From positions 1-18,332 of the forward strand of contig JANJUA010000298.1 in the NCBI GenBank assembly GCA_024710825.1: a stretch of DNA of 18,332 nt, given 5' to 3'. This DNA comes from Solirubrobacteraceae bacterium (GTDB lineage Bacteria > Actinomycetota > Thermoleophilia > Solirubrobacterales > Solirubrobacteraceae). The notes beneath the pieces were generated by a model. It was not told the DNA's origin. It saw only the letters and a program-made list of their open reading frames with translations, and did not search any database. Position numbers and translations under genes: made by a program. Below, piece by piece: positions 14,786 through 18,332 of this stretch. The number at the start of each line of letters is the position of its first letter. Within the stretch, counting starts at the first letter, position 1.

Positions 14786-16006
14786 TCACACGGGAGACTG
14801 CACCAGCAGCCGGTCCGCGAGCCCGCGGACGTCGGCGTCCAGGTGGCCGCACAGCACGTCGCGCAACAGCGCGCGCAGGTGCCCGGTGACCTCCACCATG
14901 AGGGCGTCCACGCTCGGCGCGTGCGGGGCGGTGCCGGCGATGATCGCGCGCTCCAGGCGCACCGCCTCCGCGACCCGCTCAGCCAGCGCCGCGCGCTCGT
15001 CCGGGACCGCGCACAGGGCCGCGAGGCGGCCGGGCAGGCGGCCGGACGCCGCGCCCTCCGGCTCCAGCAGCGCGCGCAGCGCCAACAGGACGTCGCTGAG
15101 CGCCTCGGCCGCCGAGGCGCGCTCGCACGCCATCCCGAAGCGCGACAGCGCCCACGCGAGCTCGCCGCTGCGCGGAGTGCGCCGGGCGACGAGGCTGCAG
15201 AACGCGCGCAGCTCGTCCTCCTCCTCGGCCTCCACCAGCGTCAGGCCCTGCGGCACGCCGCCGGCCCCGATCGTGGCGGGTCGCCAGGCGCCGTCGTCGA
15301 CGCGCGTCCAGGCGACCGGGCCGAGCGCCACGCCGCCCTCGTCGTAGAGCCTAAGCGCGACGAGCAGGCGCCGGAACGCGCGGCCGGCCTGCGCGAACGG
15401 GTCCGGGCCACCGTCCTCGACCTCCGCGCGGAACGCGGCGACGACGTCGCACTCCGCCTGCACCTCCGGCGGGACGCCGGGGAAGGCGGCCGCGCGGGTG
15501 AGCGTCAGGCCGTCGGCGAGCACGACCTCGTCGGAGGCGATGTCGAGGCCCAGGACTCCGACGATCGCCGCGGCGTGCGTGCGGCCGGCGAAGATCGTCT
15601 CCTCGAGCCGGCGGTAGGCGCGGTCGTAGCGCTCGACGTCGAGAGCGAAGTCGGTCTGATCCTCGAAGACCCGGGCGAGGAAGACGCCCATCGTGGCGCG
15701 GGCGCGGCTGCCGGGATCCGGCGGGACGCGCTCGCCGTACGCGCTCAGGTATCGCGCGAGGCCCTCGTGAGCCGCGAGCGCGCGCAGCGCCGGAGCGTGG
15801 CCGTCGAGGCGGGCGAGCGGGCCGACGCGCTCGCGCAGGAACTCGTCGGTCAGGGGGCGATAGCAGTAGAGCGCGGTCCGGCGGGCGCCGCGCTCCTCGA
15901 CGAGCTCGAACGGGATCTCCGCGCCGTCGGCCAGCTCGGCGCCGAGGCTGAACGAGACCTCCTCGACGTACTGGCGCAGCGCGGCATGCAGGGTGTGGGA
16001 ACGCAC
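14786..16006 (-). CDS. Uncharacterised protein with degenerate HEPN-like C-terminus
   Basis: A 406-aa soluble protein starting at GTG 16006, the only start in the frame before the conserved-looking N-terminus. I recognise no family over residues 1-280, which contain EIPFELVEERG and mixed alpha/beta segments. Residues about 295-390 resemble the helical pattern of Apea-type HEPN domains: a helix LLALRALLEPEG, RLAALCAVPDER, then RLERAIIAG where active HEPN RNases have a R-S-x-I-V-H-G motif, then helix LRALLRDVLCGHL. Here the catalytic His position is Ala and the Arg is displaced, so RNase activity is unlikely. The gene follows an HxlR regulator by 34 bp on the same strand and probably shares its transcript. 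A ligand-binding or scaffold role is possible. Confidence in the gene is high, in the HEPN reading low. Confidence 0.75.
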   Translation of the reverse strand: MRSHTLHAALRQYVEEVSFSLGAELADGAEIPFELVEERGARRTALYCYRPLTDEFLRERVGPLARLDGHAPALRALAAHEGLARYLSAYGERVPPDPGSRARATMGVFLARVFEDQTDFALDVERYDRAYRRLEETIFAGRTHAAAIVGVLGLDIASDEVVLADGLTLTRAAAFPGVPPEVQAECDVVAAFRAEVEDGGPDPFAQAGRAFRRLLVALRLYDEGGVALGPVAWTRVDDGAWRPATIGAGGVPQGLTLVEAEEEDELRAFCSLVARRTPRSGELAWALSRFGMACERASAAEALSDVLLALRALLEPEGAASGRLPGRLAALCAVPDERAALAERVAEAVRLERAIIAGTAPHAPSVDALMVEVTGHLRALLRDVLCGHLDADVRGLADRLLVQSPV

Positions 16007-16040
16007 GCGCCGTGCTTCGGCGCGCGGCGTCGGGGTCCTG

Positions 16041-16391
16041 CTACGCGGGGGTGGCGACGGCCCGGTTGGGGACCGGCGAGCAGTCGTCCTCGTCGCCCAG
16101 CCAGCGCAGCCCGTAGGTGCGCATGACGTCGATGATCGGGAGTAGGTCGAGACCCTTCGGGGTCAGCGCGTACTCGACGCGCGGCGGCACCTCGGCGTAG
16201 GTCTGCCGCTCGACGATGCCCTCCTCCTCGAGCGCGCGCAGGCGCAGCGAGAGGGTCCGGGGGGAGATCCCGGCGAGAGAGCGCTCGAGCTCGCAGAAGC
16301 GGCAGCGTCCCTCGGCCAGGTCACGGACCAGGAGGATCGTCCACTTGCCGGAGATGACGCCCGCCGTGCGGCTGACGGGACAACGGTCCAT
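16041..16391 (-). CDS. HxlR-family winged-helix regulator
   Basis: A 116-aa MarR-superfamily winged-helix protein of the HxlR type. It has the conserved early Cys in CPVSRTAGVISGKWT (Cys4), the recognition region RFCELERSLAGISPRTLSLRL, and the wing VERQTYAEVPPRVEYALT. HxlR proteins are dimers that bind palindromes near their own or neighbouring genes, and several sense electrophiles or redox changes through that N-terminal Cys. The likely target is its own operon with the HEPN-like gene downstream, as inference. ATG 16391 puts the conserved CP motif right at the N-terminus and has TAAAGT nine bases upstream. It lies 59 bp after the sigA stop, with a hairpin between them. Confidence 0.93.
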   Translation of the reverse strand: MDRCPVSRTAGVISGKWTILLVRDLAEGRCRFCELERSLAGISPRTLSLRLRALEEEGIVERQTYAEVPPRVEYALTPKGLDLLPIIDVMRTYGLRWLGDEDDCSPVPNRAVATPA

Positions 16392-16400
16392 ATCGGCATT

Positions 16401-16406
16401 ACTTTA
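16401..16406 (-). promoter_or_regulatory. Candidate -10 element of the HxlR gene
   Basis: TAAAGT matches TANNNT and lies nine bases before ATG 16391, in the most AT-rich patch of the region. No clear -35 is visible. A leaderless transcript is suggested. Confidence 0.4.
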
Positions 16407-16415
16407 CCAACTGAA

Positions 16416-16436
16416 GCCCTGGCTCAGCAGCCGGGC
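16416..16436 (-). terminator. Candidate sigA terminator hairpin
   Basis: On the minus strand GCCC-GGCT pairs with AGCC-A-GGGC around a GCTG loop, an 8-bp stem with one bulged A, starting 14 bases past the sigA stop. A few T residues follow. It sits between sigA and the HxlR promoter, as expected for a terminator. Confidence 0.45.
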
Positions 16437-16450
16437 CATGCCACCACCGG

Positions 16451-17557
16451 CTACGCGACGTCGCGCAGCTTCTGCGCCTCTGCCAGCGACTGCAGCTTCT
16501 TCAGCGACTGGTTCTCGATCTGCCGGATCCGCTCGCGCGTCACGTTGAACGTGCGACCGACCTCGTCGAGCGTGCGCGGATGCTCGCCCCCGAGGCCGTA
16601 GCGCAGCTCCAGGACGCGGCGCTCGCGGTAGGAGAGGTTCTCGAGCGCCTCGCGGAGCGCCTCCTTCGTGAGGATCTCCGCGGCGCGCTCGTACGGCGAC
16701 TCGGCCCGCTCGTCGGCGATGAACTGGCCGAACTCCGACTCCTCCTCGTCGCCCACCGGCTTCTCGAGGCTGACCGGGGCCTGGGCCGAGCGCTTGATCG
16801 AGTCGACCTCCTCCGGGTCGATGCCGGTGACCTCGGCGATCTCGTCGGCGGTCGGCTCGCGGCCCAGCTCCGTGACGAGCTTGCGCTCGGCGCGGCCGAT
16901 CTTGTTGAGCTTCTCGACGACGTGGACGGGGATGCGGATCGTGCGCGCCTTGTCGGCGAGGGCGCGCGCGATCGCCTGGCGGATCCACCAGGTCGCGTAC
17001 GTCGAGAACTTGAAGCCCTTGCGGTAGTCGAACTTCTCGGCCGCGCGGACGAGCCCGAGCGTCCCCTCCTGGATGAGGTCCAGGAACGGCAGCCCCTGGT
17101 TGCGGTAGTTCTTCGCGATCGAGACGACCAGGCGCAGGTTGGACTCGACCATCTTCTGCTTGGCGTCGAGGTCGCCGCGCTCGATGCGCTTGGCCAGGTC
17201 GACTTCCTCCTGGGCGGTCAGCAGCCGCACCTTGCCGATGTCCTTCAGGAAGAGCTGAAGGGAGTCGGTCGTCATGTCCGGCCGGAGGTCGATGGCGGTC
17301 TTGGCCTTGCGCCGGCCGCCGCGCTTGTCGGGGGCGCGCTCGACGACGTTGGCCGCCGCGGTCGCCGGGTCGACGTCCTCGACCAGCTCGATCTCCTGCG
17401 ATTCGAAGAAGCTGTTGAGCTCCTCCACGTCGGCCTCGTCGACATCCAGTTCGGCGATCGCCGCGGTGATCTCGGCGTGGGTCAGGACACCCACCTGCTG
17501 GCCCTTGGCGAGCAGTCCCTTGATCTCTTCCAGTTCCTGCAGCTCTGCGACTGACAT
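16451..17557 (-). CDS. sigA: Primary sigma factor (RpoD/SigA)
   Basis: A 368-aa sigma-70 protein that directs RNA polymerase to housekeeping promoters. Residues 1-90 are an acidic, helix-rich region resembling sigma region 1.1 ([22 protein letters not shown]). Region 1.2 begins at [11 protein letters not shown]. Region 2 holds [26 protein letters not shown] and the -10 recognition helix [15 protein letters not shown]. Region 3 spans about 217-275 and region 4 ends with the -35 helix [20 protein letters not shown]. All primary-sigma hallmarks are intact. ATG 17557 is preferred over an adjacent TTG, with GGAA about six bases upstream. A sigma-A-like promoter lies about 80 bp upstream, suggesting autoregulation. 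It is the only gene here with an apparent long 5' leader. Confidence 0.97.
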   Translation of the reverse strand: MSVAELQELEEIKGLLAKGQQVGVLTHAEITAAIAELDVDEADVEELNSFFESQEIELVEDVDPATAAANVVERAPDKRGGRRKAKTAIDLRPDMTTDSLQLFLKDIGKVRLLTAQEEVDLAKRIERGDLDAKQKMVESNLRLVVSIAKNYRNQGLPFLDLIQEGTLGLVRAAEKFDYRKGFKFSTYATWWIRQAIARALADKARTIRIPVHVVEKLNKIGRAERKLVTELGREPTADEIAEVTGIDPEEVDSIKRSAQAPVSLEKPVGDEEESEFGQFIADERAESPYERAAEILTKEALREALENLSYRERRVLELRYGLGGEHPRTLDEVGRTFNVTRERIRQIENQSLKKLQSLAEAQKLRDVA

Positions 17558-17797
17558 CAAGTTCCGTTTCCGTCGTGCCGGGACGGGGACTGGGCCCGGC
17601 GTCGTTCTGGTGAGGGCGGCCGTCGCGACGGCGCCTCAGGGTATCGCCTCGATCCTCTTCGTCAATCGCCTCGGTCTCCGCGTTCTCCGGCTCTCCAGAC
17701 CGGAATGACATGGTGCCTTGCGGGCGGGCGCACGATCCATCGTAGGGCCTTCTCGCGCGGGTGTTCGGCGACTTGCGCGCGGGTGCGCTTGAATGAC
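17558..17797. other. Divergent intergenic region between sigA and the repeat protein
   Basis: These 240 bp hold the sigA leader and promoter. An ATG at 17711 on the minus strand opens a frame that runs through into sigA out of frame and lacks family signals, so I do not call it. No RNA gene or riboswitch fold is apparent. Promoter elements for the rightward gene could not be identified. Confidence 0.4.
17638..17665 (-). promoter_or_regulatory. Predicted sigA promoter
   Basis: On the minus strand TTGACG (17665-17660) is followed by a 16-bp spacer and TACCCT (17643-17638), a good -35/-10 pair. Transcription would start near 17631, giving a leader of roughly 75 bases before the sigA ATG. A second TANNNT, TACGAT at 17744-17739, lacks a -35. 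Confidence 0.5.
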
Positions 17798-17803
17798 GTG
17801 ACG

Positions 17804-18332
17804 ATGCCGCCCGAAGACGACCCGGAGGACGTCCTCTCCAACCTCCCGCGCAGCCGTCCGGCGCGCCGGAGCGCCAAGCGCACGCCCCCCGCCGAGGACG
17901 GCGCCACGGTGCCTCCGGCCGCGTCCGACGCCGGTCCGGCGAGGGCCGAGTCGAAGCCGAAGGCCGCTTCGCGCGCCAAGCCGAAGGCCGCGTCGCGCGC
18001 CAAGCCGAAGGCCGCTTCGCGCGCCAAGCCGAAGGCGGCCGCCGCGAAGGCCAAGCCGGCGGCCGAGGCCGGGTCGGCCGCGCGCGCGAAGCGCAAGCCG
18101 GCGTCGACCCCGGCGAAGGCCAAGCCGGCGAAGCCCGCGTCAGCCGCCGCCGCGGCGAAGGCGAAGCGCGTCGCGGGCGCCAAGCCCAGGCGGACTTCAG
18201 CCCCAACCGAGCCGGCGGCTCGCGCCGCCGCGGCCAAGGCCGAGCCGGCCGCAGGTCATGGGCCGCACGTCGCCGCGGCGCCTCCCCCGCCGCCGCAGAG
18301 CGAGCCCGGGCCGCAGTCGGCGCCCCGACCGG
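17804..18332 (+). CDS. Lys/Ala/Pro-rich repeat protein, truncated by the window edge
   Basis: The frame is open from ATG 17804 (or GTG 17798) to the window end, 176 residues with no stop. The first 25 residues form a distinct head, acidic then basic: EDDPEDVLSNLPRSRP followed by ARRSAKR. The rest is low-complexity and strongly basic, built of KPKAASRA and KAKPA-type repeats, then turns Pro-rich (AAAPPPPPQSEPG). Such tails occur in histone H1-like bacterial proteins, including AlgP of Pseudomonas and the tail of mycobacterial HupB, where they bind nucleic acid. No HU domain is visible. A long linker leading to a domain beyond the edge is equally possible. The minus-strand frame over the same bases is an Ala-rich mirror and is not called. 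Function unknown. Confidence 0.6.
   Translation, partial: MPPEDDPEDVLSNLPRSRPARRSAKRTPPAEDGATVPPAASDAGPARAESKPKAASRAKPKAASRAKPKAASRAKPKAAAAKAKPAAEAGSAARAKRKPASTPAKAKPAKPASAAAAAKAKRVAGAKPRRTSAPTEPAARAAAAKAEPAAGHGPHVAAAPPPPPQSEPGPQSAPRP
17954..18025 (+). repeat. Three tandem 24-bp repeats encoding KPKAASRA
   Basis: Copies at 17954-17977, 17978-18001 and 18002-18025 are in frame. Copies 1 and 3 are identical and copy 2 differs by one base (T to G at 17992), synonymous. A partial fourth copy starts at 18026. The near identity implies recent expansion, and the copy number may vary between strains. Confidence 0.9.

Noticed and set aside
16392..16410. Palindromic HxlR self-binding site before the HxlR gene
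   Set aside because: The AT-rich patch has poor dyad symmetry when the half-sites are compared; only the -10 match is supportable.
17954..18040. Tandem repeats as a possible CRISPR array
   Set aside because: The units are directly adjacent, 24 bp, in frame and coding, with no spacers.
16404..18206. Very long open frame antisense to the repeat gene and out of frame across sigA
   Set aside because: The protein is Arg/Pro/Ala low complexity with no family signal, and sigA in another frame is unmistakable. It reflects high GC in third positions.

Overview
The window looks like a chromosomal segment of a very GC-rich actinobacterium. It carries a primary sigma factor with a long acidic N-terminal region, a FadE24/FadE23-like acyl-CoA dehydrogenase pair, a tandem ArsA/Get3 ATPase pair like mycobacterial Rv3679/Rv3680, and an actinobacterial-style orphan ParA beside ftsZ. 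Codon third positions are overwhelmingly G/C, so long open frames antisense to real genes are common and were discarded. The gene mix and the Lys/Ala/Pro-rich protein next to sigA suggest Thermoleophilia (Solirubrobacterales-like). That placement is an inference from gene content. I saw no rRNA, tRNA, insertion sequence, phage gene or CRISPR array.

Layout, left to right. Positions 1-724 (-) hold a truncated EamA/DMT transporter. A small lipoprotein (745-1149, -) and a FrnE-like DsbA oxidoreductase (1175-1789, +) diverge from a 25-bp gap whose two candidate -10 hexamers overlap. A cupin gene overlaps the end of the DsbA gene. A gamma-glutamyltransferase-family gene (2297-3775, -) converges on it. 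Upstream of that on the minus strand, parA (5317-6084) overlaps ftsZ (3891-5330), and this FtsZ has a long N-terminal extension. Divergent from parA is a compact plus-strand cluster: bicupin (6160), two ArsA/Get3-type ATPases (7077 and 7931) and a 569-aa protein with a nucleoside-phosphorylase-like C-terminal half (9069).

From 10809 to 17557 everything is on the minus strand. In transcription order it reads sigA, an HxlR-type regulator, a HEPN-like protein of unknown function, then a FadE24-like and a FadE23-like acyl-CoA dehydrogenase behind a TetR-type palindrome. An Aer-like PAS protein with two degenerate chemoreceptor-tip motifs is last. Divergent from sigA, at the right edge, a Lys/Ala/Pro-rich repeat protein runs off the window.

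How the genes may work together: the dehydrogenase pair should act in acyl-CoA beta-oxidation under ligand-responsive repression. parA and ftsZ are probably translationally coupled and may link division-site selection to Z-ring assembly. The bicupin/ArsA-pair/phosphorylase-like cluster is the least explained and is the best candidate for an undescribed functional unit. Several genes have a TANNNT hexamer 7-10 nt before the start codon, which points to leaderless transcripts.
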